Source of the DNA: an uncultured Chlorobiaceae bacterium
GTDB taxonomy: Bacteria; Bacteroidota; Chlorobiia; Chlorobiales; Chlorobiaceae
Reading direction: 5' to 3'
DNA: 35,149 bases
Assembly (NCBI GenBank): GCA_903994455.1
Contig: CAJEXI010000033.1
Span: forward strand, 1 to 35,149
Within the stretch, counting starts at the first letter, position 1; each line of letters opens with the position of its first letter. The notes under the pieces were generated by a model. It was given only the letters and a program-made list of their open reading frames with translations, had not been told where the DNA came from and made no database searches. The position numbers were made by a program, and so were the translations under genes. Positions 16,101-25,900 of the stretch are shown piece after piece.

Positions 16101-16352
16101 GTGGCAAAGGGGCTGCTTGAAACCCTGAAGGGTGAAAAGCTCAGGATCGACCACTGGCAGGAGAAGGAGTCAACCCGTGATGCGGTGCGTACGGCAATCC
16201 ACGATTTTCTCTGGAGTGAGGCTACAGGTCTGCCGGTTGAGAGCTATACCGAAGAGGAGGTGAAGGGGAGGTCGGAGAAGATTTTCCGCCACGTCTACCG
16301 CGTCTACCCGAAAATTCCCTCTCCATTTTATGAAAAAACAGTGGCGGCGTAA
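13101..16352 (+). CDS. hsdR: Type I restriction endonuclease/translocase subunit
   Basis: HsdR uses ATP to pull DNA past the bound complex and cuts unmethylated DNA far from the recognition site. The 1083-residue product has an N-terminal PD-(D/E)xK nuclease with Asp151 (RRPDIVGF) and Glu165/Lys167 (FMEFKN). A superfamily 2 helicase core follows, with Walker A TQGSGKS (300-306), DEAH box ITDEAHRTQYG (403-406) and motif III FTGTPL (429-434). The second RecA lobe includes WLTGFDVPS and QAIARANRVN. A Glu/Arg-rich helical C-terminal part completes the subunit. All expected motifs are present and the length is normal. The gene is separated from hsdM-hsdS by a toxin module and a divergent regulator, and lacks a tight upstream partner, so it probably has its own promoter. 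Confidence 0.94.
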   Translation: MTPSPYTEDSLVQQTTADYLEQQLGWESIYAHNREDFGPDSLLGCRDDREVVLTRMLRAKLIELNPGLPDTAYDDALRQVVTTTATQTLLATNREKYTLFRDGVLVTFQNEKGERLKHRLRVFDFDEPLNNHFLCVRELWIRGDLYRRRPDIVGFVNGLPLLFMEFKNIGKDIRSGYEKNFKDYTDTIPHIFHYNAVLIFGNGHKAKLGSITSRWEHFHEWKRLAEREPGVVEMETLLRGLCQKGNFMDLFENFIAFDDSSGETKKIVARNHQFLGVNRALEAVVERRERKGKLGVFWHTQGSGKSYSMLFFTRKVHRKLGGNFTFLILTDRDDLDTQIYKSFAGCCVVDNDRDPCRASSGQHLCDLLGQHKKYVFSLIQKFNVEVKPAESYTSRDDIIVITDEAHRTQYGMLALNMRNALPNASFIGFTGTPLFKDEEITRRVFGDYVSTYDFQRAVDDKATVPIYYDARGEKLGIALGDLNERIAEKVESLEIEDINVTERLEQALRRDYHIITAEKRLNQIARDFVHHYSNGWESGKAMMVCIDKITCVRMYLLIEFYWQERIGELGRELPALADEQEEVQRQRKIAWMRETLMAVVVSEEQGEVEKLRKWDLDILPHRRLIKEGMELPDSMKTKPRFRNMQRMALDDAFKEEEHPFRIVFVCAMWLTGFDVPSLATIYLDKPLKAHTLMQAIARANRVNAGKNNGLIVDYCGILRHLRKALATFAGVGDDGHEGDGENDPARPNEELLADLVATLTVIRSFLVGRGASLDDVIGKSGFERNAAILAAKEAANENDESRKRFEVMCRELFKKFKTCINIEGINGVRADYHAITMIYRSLQEDREQADITDIIRQFHHLVDAAIEVIPSQLSEASEPFDISKIDFERLRLEFERSRVKRTAVQNLSQAIDNKLRRLMERNPLRTNFQRHYEEIVEAYNREKDRPSIEKTFEELVRLVQELDEEESRAVREGLDEESLAIFDLLKKQELTPQERGRIKKVAKGLLETLKGEKLRIDHWQEKESTRDAVRTAIHDFLWSEATGLPVESYTEEEVKGRSEKIFRHVYRVYPKIPSPFYEKTVAA

Positions 16353-16422
16353 TTCAACAATGCGATCAGGATGATCACCATAAATCTTGAGTACTGATTT
16401 CTGTCTATCCGGGCAAAAGCGT

Positions 16423-16535
16423 CCTGGGAACGCCGGGCTCCAGCTCGGCAGAAAAGATTATACAAAGCAGAGCAGGATCTCGGCGTTCCCGGGCATAAGC
16501 TCAAAGATTTCGATACATCCTTACCGAATAACCTG
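16423..16535 (-). repeat. Dispersed palindromic element, copy 2 (inverted)
   Basis: Read on the minus strand this matches copy 1 at the window start: the tail aggttattcggtaaggatg, then a shared ctttgagcttat word, then cccgggaacgccgag. The distal arm (tgccgagctggagcccggcg) is also kept. The central region differs, so the inner palindrome of copy 1 is interrupted here. The element lies 71 bp after hsdR and 62 bp before the aldo/keto reductase gene. Confidence 0.8.
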
Positions 16536-16596
16536 TAATTTACGGTATTAGAAATAGTGCAACCCTGAAAGATAATAGTAAACACAAGGAACGATA

Positions 16597-17556
16597 ATGC
16601 AGAAACGAGAGCTTGGAAATACGGGTATGCAAATTACCCCTGTCGGTTTTGGAAGCTGGGCGATTGGTGGTGATAACTGGCAATTTGGCTGGGGAGCGCA
16701 GGATGACGGTGATGCGATTGCCGCCATTGAGCGGGCTGTTGAGCTTGGCATAAACTGGATAGATACGGCTGCGGTGTATGGGCTTGGCCACTCGGAGGAG
16801 CTGGTGGGGAAGGCTGTGGCTGGTCTGAAGGTGAAGCCCTATATTTTTACCAAGTGTTCGATGGTATGGAATGACCGTCGCCAGATGGGCAATAGTCTCA
16901 AGGCTGATTCAATAAGGCGTGAGTGCGAGGCGAGCCTGAAGCGCCTCAACGTTGATGCCATCGATCTTTATCAGATTCACTGGCCAAACCCGGAAGCTGA
17001 CCTTGAAGAGGGTTGGCAGGAGATGGCCCGTCTCAAGGAGGAAGGGCTGGTACGCCATATCGGGGTCTCCAATTTCAGTGTTGATCAACTGCGACGGATT
17101 ATCCCGATTGCGCCGGTTGCCACTCTTCAGCCACCCTACTCCATGCTTCGCCCGGCGATTGAGCAGAAGCTTCTGCCTTTCTGCATGGAGCAGAACATCG
17201 GTGTTCTTGTCTATTCTCCAATGCTCTCCGGAATGTTGAGCGGATCAATGACGCGGGAACGTGCCGCCAATTTTTCAGCAGATGACTGGCGGAGAAATAA
17301 CAGGGAGTTTCAGGAGCCTCGTCTTTCTGCCAATCTCGAACTGGTCGAGTTACTCAAACGGATTGGTGCGCCGCACGGATGTTCCGCCGGGGAAGTTGCC
17401 ATTGCATGGACCTTGCGCCATCCCGCAGTTACCGGGGCTATCGTTGGTGGTCGCAATGCGGCACAGGTTGAAGGAGTTGTTGGCGCTGTGGAGTTCAGGC
17501 TCAGTGCTGAAGAGATTGGTGATATCGAGCGGTTTCTTGTGATGATGCCAAAATAA
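16597..17556 (+). CDS. Aldo/keto reductase
   Basis: This is an NAD(P)H-dependent reductase of carbonyl compounds in the cytosol. The 319-residue product has the family length and the (beta/alpha)8 barrel signatures. It opens with RELGNTGMQITPVGFGSWAI. The catalytic tetrad is Asp56 and Tyr61 (WIDTAAVYG), Lys86 (FTKCS) and His128 (LYQIHWP). GVSNFS follows, and the cofactor loop AIVGGRNAAQVEG lies near the C-terminus. The sequence type is closest to the AKR branch whose members act on sugars or small aldehydes; the physiological substrate cannot be told from sequence. No signal peptide is present. It stands alone, just after the second palindromic element and outside the defence block, and shows no operon partner. 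Confidence 0.92.
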   Translation: MQKRELGNTGMQITPVGFGSWAIGGDNWQFGWGAQDDGDAIAAIERAVELGINWIDTAAVYGLGHSEELVGKAVAGLKVKPYIFTKCSMVWNDRRQMGNSLKADSIRRECEASLKRLNVDAIDLYQIHWPNPEADLEEGWQEMARLKEEGLVRHIGVSNFSVDQLRRIIPIAPVATLQPPYSMLRPAIEQKLLPFCMEQNIGVLVYSPMLSGMLSGSMTRERAANFSADDWRRNNREFQEPRLSANLELVELLKRIGAPHGCSAGEVAIAWTLRHPAVTGAIVGGRNAAQVEGVVGAVEFRLSAEEIGDIERFLVMMPK

Positions 17557-17597
17557 TGCCCTTCCGAAAAATAGTGTCAGGATTATAATTATTCAGC

Positions 17598-17627
17598 CAC
17601 ACCGTGACGTTATGCAGTCATGGTGTG
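17598..17627. repeat. Imperfect hairpin after the aldo/keto reductase
   Basis: Arms cacaccgtgac (17598-17608) and gtcatggtgtg (17617-17627) pair with one mismatch around an 8-nt loop, 41 bp after the reductase stop. No T-run follows, so it is not a standard intrinsic terminator. It could help stop transcription or be a leftover of the mobile DNA downstream. Confidence 0.35.
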
Positions 17628-17796
17628 CCAAGCCACATCCTGCCATAATCTTTGCGTTGATTCAGGCGGTCAACGCTGATTTCGGGTTGAAACAAACCTT
17701 TCTTGGAGTTGTTGTTCTACCCTTGGAACTTTTAAACCGAAGTTCCCCGTATAAAAAAAAGATAACTTATTATGGCACAATCAAAAGGCAGGAAAG

Positions 17797-18165
17797 TCAA
17801 CTTCCATCTACTGGGTACAAACGAATCAATTCCATTGCACGGGCCTGAAGTGTTGTTGGTTCAGTGTCTTGAGAAATCACAGGGCTTTTTGGTGCGGATT
17901 TCATCCTGCACCGGTTCCGAGTGCGAGTTCCCAACTCTATGATAAGCGAGCGGAAACTGTGAACAGGTAATCCCTCTTTGTTGGTTTTTGTACTTTTTTC
18001 TTTTTTGCCGATTTTGATGAGACTGCTGGCTTAACAGCATCACGCTCTTTCCTGTTCTGAGAAAGTTCCTCATCATCGAAAAGCAAAGGAGCAAGAGCTT
18101 GACGCATATGCCACAACATAATAAGCCAACAGGCAAAGGAAGATGACGCTACGCATAAAGGATTT
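17797..18165 (-). pseudogene. C-terminal remnant of an IS transposase (IS1634/IS4-like)
   Basis: Minus-strand frames read LWHMRQALAPLLFDDEEL and then, after a frameshift near 17965, GLPVHSFRSLIIELGTRTRN, QDTEPTTLQARAMELIRLYP and a stop at 17797-17799. As I recall, the segment VHSFR.L...L.TRTRN with QDTEPT.LQ.RA.ELI is the C-terminal end of transposases of the IS1634/IS4 group. Only the last ~120 codons survive; no DDE catalytic core and no inverted-repeat ends are visible. The fragment is a dead relic. It lies just upstream of a DUF4347 remnant, so insertion may have helped destroy that gene. Family assignment is from memory of motif pattern. Confidence 0.6.
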
Positions 18166-18348
18166 CAGAAATCGAAATGTGGAGGCAATTGTTACTTTTA
18201 CGGCATCTTACTACACCTTTCCTTGACAAAAATGTCTATAATTGAGTGTTATTCCGCTCCTGGAGCTTATTGATAAAAAATCCTTAACCGGAAAAAAAAG
18301 ATATAAAATATTAATATATAATATTATAATGTTATAGAGCTTTTCGCT
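18166..18348. other. A/T-rich non-coding stretch
   Basis: No coding frame is supportable. The 18295-18335 part is almost pure A/T (atattaatatataatattat). No promoter with good spacing was found, although TTGACA (18222) and TATAAT words occur too close together to pair. It separates the transposase relic from the DUF4347 remnant. Confidence 0.4.
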
Positions 18349-18540
18349 CAAGCACTAATCAGTTTACAGGATTCGGGGAATGCTTTTATGGTTGCGATGT
18401 GGCACAGGGCATTGATGGTCAGGCCTGAATTGAGTCAATTGGTCAGGTTGAGGACGCTGATGTTGCCGCATTGAATGATAAAACAGGTGGTGTCAATCAA
18501 GGTGGTGACTTGAATTTTGAGTATTCAACAAAAATAGTCA
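18349..18540 (+). pseudogene. Remnant of a DUF4347 domain
   Basis: The plus strand encodes QALISLQDSGNAF and, after a small frameshift near 18387, FYGCDVAQGIDGQA, a TGA at 18426-18428, then in the same frame IESIGQVEDADVAALNDKTG and GVNQGGDLNFEYST. This aligns part by part with the end of the first DUF4347 domain of the giant protein 1.5 kb downstream (LLYGCSVAAGVQGEAF, DIAASTDLTG, GDWDLEYTTG). It keeps the Cys of the YGC motif, but the His half of the domain is gone. The frame continues without a stop into the TIGR03032 gene. This indicates a second, destroyed DUF4347 gene in the locus. Confidence 0.72.
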
Positions 18541-18587
18541 ATTCAGTGGCGGAACACTTGGCTATAACACTATCGTCGTTTATAAAC

Positions 18588-19835
18588 ATGGAACATGCAG
18601 GAATAAACAGGGGTAGTCTTAATGAATGGACACCTGCTGATTATCAGCGGAGCGGCTTTAATGAAAAGGGTGGCACGTCGCCTTTACTTCGTCACGAGTC
18701 GGGAAAGCCGCAGCTCACCCCTTCGCCCGGATTGGCGGGATGGCTTGCAGCATCGGGTGGATCGCTCGTGTTTTCAACCTATCAATCCGGTCGTCTCTTT
18801 TTTTTGGGTAGTCGACCTGATGGAACACTTGATGTTGTTGAGCGGGTTGTGGGTATGGCAATGGGCCTGGCCATTGATCATGAGAAGCTCTGGGTTGGCA
18901 GCCGCGACCAAATCTGGCGTTTTTCCAACACCGGTGCTGACCGCATTGATGGTGAAGCGTACGATGCGATCTATATGCCCCGCACGGGCTATTTAGTTGG
19001 CAACAGCAACACGCACGATGTGCTTGCCGATGCCACATTTCAGGGTAAGCACTATCCTTTTCTCTACGCCAATACACAGTTTAGCTGTATTGCTGCCGTT
19101 GATGAGCATTACTCCTTTCGGCCGGTGTGGGTTCCCGATTTTATCTCGGAACTGGCACCGGAAGATCGCTGCCATTTAAATGGTTTGTGCGCTGAAGATG
19201 GTGAGTTGGCTTATGTGACCATTTGCGGCCCTTACGATACCAATTTAGGATGGAAAGATGTAAAAAGCTTTGGTGGCTTTGCGGTTGATGTTCGCACCAA
19301 CGATGTGGTGTGCGTAGGGCTTTCGATGCCGCACTCGCCTCGCTGGCATAAGGGCAAACTTTGGTTAATTAATTCGGGTGAAGCGCAACTTGGCTATGTA
19401 GATTTTGCTACTCGCCGTTTTGTGCCGGTAGCAATGTGCCAGGGTTTTGCTCGTGGCATTGCCTTTGTGAGTGTTGCCGGTATTGATTATGCCGTGGTGG
19501 CGCTTTCGCGTTTGCGACCCGCAAAAAATGGCCTGGTGGGGCAAATTAACCTTCGGGAACGTCTGGATTCGTTGGGCAATTACCAGCACTGTGGTCTGTT
19601 GGTGTTTAACCTTGCAAGCGGCTCGCTGGAGCAGTGGCTGACCATTGAAGGGCAGGTGACAGAACTCTATGATGTTGCTTTTTTGCCTGATATCCGCCGT
19701 CCCTATACGCCGGGCTTCCGTGATGAGGCCCAGCGTCGTTGGCGTCTCCAGTTACCCGAAACTCATTGGCCGGTTGCGCCGCTTCCGCCAGAAGATTCGC
19801 CTTTGTGGAAACCAAAGGATGAGCGCAAAAAATGA
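18588..19835 (+). CDS. TIGR03032-family protein
   Basis: The family is of unknown function, with beta-propeller-like sequence. From ATG 18588 the product has 415 residues. Family-type segments include GWLAASGGSLVFSTYQSGRL, LAIDHEKLWVGSRDQIWRF, CHLNGLCAEDGELAYVTICG, SMPHSPRWHKGKLWLINSGE and a C-terminal VTELYDVAFLPDIRRP. Repeated W/F-LWV.S and LWLINSGEG-like blades suggest a propeller. No signal peptide is visible. The open frame extends upstream to a TTG at 18471, but that N-terminal part is the tail of a DUF4347 remnant, so 18588 is the better start. The ribosome-binding site is weak. Eighty-three bp separate it from the giant DUF4347 gene. TIGR03032 genes are often beside large repeat proteins, so it may modify or accompany the giant protein; this is inference. 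Confidence 0.8.
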   Translation: MEHAGINRGSLNEWTPADYQRSGFNEKGGTSPLLRHESGKPQLTPSPGLAGWLAASGGSLVFSTYQSGRLFFLGSRPDGTLDVVERVVGMAMGLAIDHEKLWVGSRDQIWRFSNTGADRIDGEAYDAIYMPRTGYLVGNSNTHDVLADATFQGKHYPFLYANTQFSCIAAVDEHYSFRPVWVPDFISELAPEDRCHLNGLCAEDGELAYVTICGPYDTNLGWKDVKSFGGFAVDVRTNDVVCVGLSMPHSPRWHKGKLWLINSGEAQLGYVDFATRRFVPVAMCQGFARGIAFVSVAGIDYAVVALSRLRPAKNGLVGQINLRERLDSLGNYQHCGLLVFNLASGSLEQWLTIEGQVTELYDVAFLPDIRRPYTPGFRDEAQRRWRLQLPETHWPVAPLPPEDSPLWKPKDERKK

Positions 19836-19918
19836 ACGCAGACAAATAAATCGCGGACTCGCTTTGTTGTTCTGATGCAACGCAATATTTCACTGTGCAA
19901 CTTATAGCTATTTTTCCC

Positions 19919-22900
19919 ATGACACTTTCTTATGATATGCTCATCAACAATCCTTTTGCGGCTCGTGAAATTATTGTCATTGACAGCGGTGTAACGGATT
20001 GGAAAGTTTTGACTGCCGGGTTAAGTCCCGCGTTACCGGTGCTCTTGTTGCCTGCCAGAGTTGATGGCCTGGCGGCATTGGCCGAGGCACTGGCTCCTTA
20101 TGGTCAGCTTGATGTGCTGCATTTGGTGAGCCATGGCGGGAGCGGCTTTCTGTCGCTGGGCGATGGGCAACTCAAGAGCGCAACGTTGGCGGCAGGTGGT
20201 GATGCGCTTGCGTCGTTGGCAAGCCATTTTACCGCTGATTCCGATCTCTTGCTTTATGGCTGCTCGGTGGCTGCCGGGGTTCAGGGAGAGGCGTTTGTGA
20301 CGGCGCTTTCTGCGGGGTTGAACGGGGTTGATATTGCAGCCTCAACCGACCTCACGGGACCATTGACTTTGCATGGGGATTGGGATCTGGAGTATACCAC
20401 AGGCTCGATTGAGTCAGCAACTCCCTTTATGGCGCAGGGGATGCAGCAGACCGGGCATTCTTTGGCAAGCACTGCTCCTGTCATTAACAATCTTGAGGGT
20501 GATTCAAATTCTCCTGGAGTTAATGTTCCAGGGAACCTTGATACGGGAGTAGCAGCTACTGTTACGGATGTTGATTCCCCAGATTTTGCAGGTGGCTATT
20601 TGCTGATTGAGCAGCTTATTGGCGATGGTATTTTTTGGGGGAAAGACAACGCGCTACTCTTTAGCAGCGATTCTTGGCCAGGGTGCTCTGACCTTGTTAC
20701 GGTTAACAACGCTCAAATTGGTAGGGTTGAATATATGCCGGATACGAATTGGTCAACATCGGGTGTTGCTGGTGTTGAAACAAATTTTCCAGGATTATTA
20801 AATGGTCGAAAGGGGCATGATTTAAAAATTAATTTGTTCCCAAGCACTTATTCTCCACCAAATGCAGAAGCGACTGCTGCAAATGTTTCAATATTGCTGC
20901 AACTACTCGGCTACTCCTCCCCAACGCCAGGCATAAAAAAATTTCAGTTAACACTTGCCGATGGTGATGGTGGCATTTCATCGCCAGTTCAGTTCACCAT
21001 GAATGCACCCTTCATCACCAGCGCCACTTACGATGTTACAACTGGCGTACTGGCGGTGACCGGCACCAACTTTGTCGAACTCACCGGAGCCGCCAATGAT
21101 ATTGACGTGAGCAAGCTGTCGCTGGTTGGCGATGGCTCTTACACCCTCACCCTGGCAAGTACCTCAAAAGTCGAGATCACTGATGCCACCAGCTTCACGG
21201 TTACACTGGGAAATACTGATAAAGCTGCGGTCAATGCAATTCTGACCAGCAACGGTACCAGCTCAGCTAACAGCGTGCTCTACAACCTCGCCGCTGCAGA
21301 TGATTGGGCTGCTGGTGCCGCCGCCGTCGTGACTGTCGCCGACCTCACCGGTAACAGCATCACGGTGTCAGGCAATAATGGCAATAACAACATCGCACCT
21401 ACCCTTACCTCTATCAGCAACGTCACCGGTGCTACTGAAGATACTCAGCAAGAGATCACCTTTACAGCATTGACGGGCTGGGCAAATGCAGCCGACAGCG
21501 ACGGAACAGTAACTGCCTTTGTCGTCAAGGCGGTTTCGACCGGTACTCTTAAAATCGGCACTGCTGCAGATACGGCGACGGCGTGGAATACCAGTACGAA
21601 TGCCGTGGTTGACAGCACGCATCATGCATATTGGACACCCGCTGGAAACGCTAATGGTAATTTGAACGCCTTTACCGTTGTTGCCAAAGATAATGGTGGC
21701 ACTGAATCCACGACAGCAATACAGGTGGTGGTGGCTACGGCGGCGGTGAACGACGCTCCGACCGATATTTCCTTGACCGTAACCACCATCAATGAGTCTG
21801 TTGCCATTGCCAGCGCAACGGTGGCGACGCTCTCCGGCACCGATCCTGAATCGGATACGCTGACCTTCACGCTGGTCAGTGGCACGGGCGATACAAACAA
21901 CAGCTCCTTCACTATTGATGGAACTGCGCTGAAGGTTGGCGGCTCGGCATTAGCGGCTGGAACCTACAATCTCCGCATCCAGGCAACCGATAACGGGACG
22001 GGCAATCTGACATACGATGAGGCTGTGACCATTACCGTTGCCGACGATGTTGCGCCAACGCTCTCCAGCTCCACGCCCGCCGACAATGCGAACGCAATTG
22101 CTCCAGTCGCGAACATTGCGCTGGTGTTCGACGAAAATATTGCGGCTGGCACGGGTAATATCACTCTTGTCAATGTCACGACTGGTGCTACGGTTGAAAC
22201 GTTCAACATTGCTGTTAGCGATGGTACCAATGGTGATCAGGGTGGCAATGCATCGATATCCGGCAGCACGCTAATTATCAACCCCGGCATCAACCTGGCC
22301 GAGGCCACTCAATACGCGGTGCAGATTGCCGCGACTGCCATTGCCGATACTACGGGCAACAGTTATGCCGGTATTGCCGACACCACCACTCTCAACTTCA
22401 CCACCGGTGTGACCGACAGCGTTGCACCGGTGTTACTCGCCATCCAGCGCACGGCAGCCGAAGCGACGAACGCCACTACGCTTACCTATACTCTTCTCTT
22501 TAACGAAGCCGTTACTAATGTTGATACCAGCGACTTTGCGGTCAGCACAACCGACACTGCAACGGGCAGCATCACGAGTGTTACCGGCACCGGCAATACC
22601 CGCACGGTGACGGTCGAGACGGTAAGTGGCACCGGCAAGATTGGCTTGAGCCTGAACACCGGCCACGGTATTACCGACATTGCGGGCAATGCGCTTCCCG
22701 ATGGCAACCCTGCCGATAACGAGGTGTACATTGTTGACCGTACCTTGCCAACACTGCTCTCTCTCAATCGCCTCACTGCCGGTGATGGCACAACAAACGC
22801 GGATTCTGTTCAGTTCCTTGCGGTGTTCAGCGAGCCGGTGAGCGGCATTGAAGCAGGGGATTTTGCCTTGACAGGTACAGCTACGGCTGGCGCAACGATT

Positions 22901-25900
22901 ACCGGCATCAGCGGCAATGGGTCGCCGGTGATCACCGTCACGGTGGGCAGCGTCAGTGGTGATGGTACCCTTGGCGTGGCTCTTGCATTATCGCCAACCA
23001 TTACCGATGCCATTGGCAACAGCCTTACCAACATTACTCCAACCAGCTCGGTAGCCGAGAGCTACATGATCGATAACAGCGCACCGACTGCCGTGTCGAT
23101 TTTGCGCAATGCGGCGGAGCTTACTACCGATGGCAGCATCACCTTCGACGTGGTTTTCAGTGAAAGCGTCCAGAATGTCTCTGCTGATGATTTAGTGGTG
23201 ACTGGCGCTGCCACAGGCACAATCGCTTCAGTCACCGGTTCAGGTAGTGCTTACACCGTTACGGTCAACAGCGTGGCGGGCGATGGTGCTCTCGGGTTGA
23301 GCTATGCAGCAGCGCAGAACATCAGCGATGCTGGTGGCAACACCTTCAGCGGCTCTTTGCCAGGTCGCAATGAGAGTTACACTGTTGATAATACAGCGCC
23401 TGTGGTTACCGCCATCAGCCGCGCCAGCGTGAACCAGATTGCCGCCAGCACGGCCACGAATGCGGTGTTTACGGTGGTGTTCAGCGAAGCCGTTACGGGT
23501 GTTGCAGCGGAGGACTTTACCGTTACCGGTAACGCATTGCATGGAGCAGTGAGCGTCAGCAGCGCTGATGGCAAGGTGTTCCAGGTGACGGTCGCCAACG
23601 TTAATGATACCGTTGGAAAGACGCTTGGCATCAGCTTTACCGGCAGTGCCAATGATGTGCTGAACCAGACGGGCAGCGCTCAATTTACAACCGGTCAGAC
23701 CTACACCATTGGTGGCCTGCTGCTGAACGAAGGTGCTATTGACCAGGCGGGGCTGGATACCCTTACGGGCGCGAACCACAGTGGCATGCTGCATCTGGTG
23801 GATGCTGCGGGCACGGCCAGCGAGGTGGTGATTCTCGACAGCCGCCTGCCGGGTCTGGCAAGCCTTATGAATGGTGTCCATGCAGGCACCGATGTGTGGC
23901 TGCTCGACGCTGGTTCCAGTGCTCTCGGCCAGATCAGCTCGATTCTTGGCCAGTACCACAATTTGAATGCCGTACATCTTCTTTCCCACGGCTCGGCGGG
24001 CGAGATCTATCTTGGTTCGGAGACTCTTTCAGCCAGCACACTTGCCAGTCAGTCGGCAACGCTCTCCGGATGGGGTCATGCTCTCTCCGACACGGGTGAT
24101 GTCCTGCTGTATGGCTGTAACGTCGGCGCAGGTGAAACTGGCCAGCACTTTATTGAAGCATTGGCAACGGCCACCAGTGCTGATGTTGCCGCTTCGGATG
24201 ACCTTACCGGATCGAGCTGGCTTGGCGGTGACTGGGCGCTGGAGGCGAATGCGGGAGTGGTTGATGCCCATGCCTTGATTTTGGACAATTATACGGGTAT
24301 TTTTACGCCAGCGCCCGCCGGAGATCCCACATTCCAGGCAGCGCTAAGCAACCGGTTTGGCTTGAGCGATGTGGGTACTTCTGCCAACCCGACGTTAGTT
24401 GATATTGACGGCGATGGCGATCTTGATGCCTTTATTGGTAGAAGTGATGGTAATACGCTATTTTTGCGCAATACGGGTAGCGCCAGCAGCCCGGCGTTTT
24501 CGGCAGCACCAACCACTTCTCCTTACAATTCGTTTGGCTTATCCGATGTGGGATCTAATGCAAGTCCGACGTTCGTTGATATTGATGGGGATGGTGACCT
24601 TGATGCCTTTATTGGTAATTATAGTGGGTTTACGTATTTCTACCGGAATAATGGTAGTGCAAGCAGCGCAGCGTTTTCGTTGGCGCTACCAAGTGCTCCG
24701 TATAATCCGTTTGGCTTGACCAAAGCGAGTCTGCGTGCCAACCCGGCGTTTGTCGATATTGATCACGATGGTGATCTTGATGCGTTTGTTAGCGATTCCT
24801 ATGGTGTGACGCTGTTTTTCCGCAATACAGGCAGTGCGAGCAGCGCCGCGTTTGTGTTAGTATCAAGCACTCCATTTGGTTTGAGTAATGTTGGTAATAG
24901 TGCCAGTCCGACCTTTGTTGATATTGACGGGGATGGTGATTTTGATGCTTTTGTTGGCAATAGTAATGGCGATACGCTGTTTTTCCGCAATACGGGTAGT
25001 GCCAGCAGCCCGGCGTTTTCTGCAGCATCAAGCTCTTCGTTTGGCTTATCCGATGTGGGATCGAATGCCAGCCCGACGTTCGTTGATATTGACGGAGATG
25101 GTGATCTTGATGCCTTTGTAGGAAATAAAGCTGGTGATACGCTGTTTTTCCTCAATGTGCCGAGCAATGCTGCTCCTGCCTTCATCGGTGATACCACTCC
25201 GGCTGATGGTACGCACGACACCGGCTTGAGTGTGAATGAAAATGCTGGTGCCACAAGCATTGCGAGCTTGCTTGGTGTCACCGATACCAACAGTGGCCAA
25301 ACCTTGACCTGGTCGGTGGTTTCCGGTCAAGGGCCAAGTCATGGCACATTGAGCGGTTTCAGCACCAATCCAACAGCAACCAGTGGCACAGGAGTTACCC
25401 CGGCGGGTGTCACGTATACGCCTGCAAGCAACTACAGCGGTACGGACAGCTTCCAGATACAGGTTTCCGACGGCCAAAGCGGCACCGATACGCTGACCAT
25501 TACGGTGACAGTTACCGACGTGAATCCCTCCATCTCGGCCACCACATACTCGGTGGATGAGAACTCCAGCAACGCCACTTCGGCAGGCACCGTCACCGCA
25601 ACCGGCGACACGAATGGCCTCATCTACTCAATTACCGGCGGTAACACCGGCAACGTTTTTGCCATCGACAGCAGTACCGGTGCCATTACGGTGGCTGGCA
25701 CGCTGGATTACGAAACCACCGGCAGCTACAGCCTGACGGTAACAGTGGATGATGAGGATGCCGACACGACAGCCGACAGTACCGCCACCATTACGGTGAA
25801 CGTTACCGACCTTAATGAAGCGCCTTCCGATATTTCGCTTTCAACAACCAGTTTTGATGATGCTCATACAACGGCAGGAGCAATACTAACCACCATTTCT

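Noticed and set aside
17612..17848. 78-codon plus-strand frame after the aldo/keto reductase
   Set aside because: No recognisable domain and it overlaps the hairpin-containing, degenerate region and the transposase relic; likely chance.
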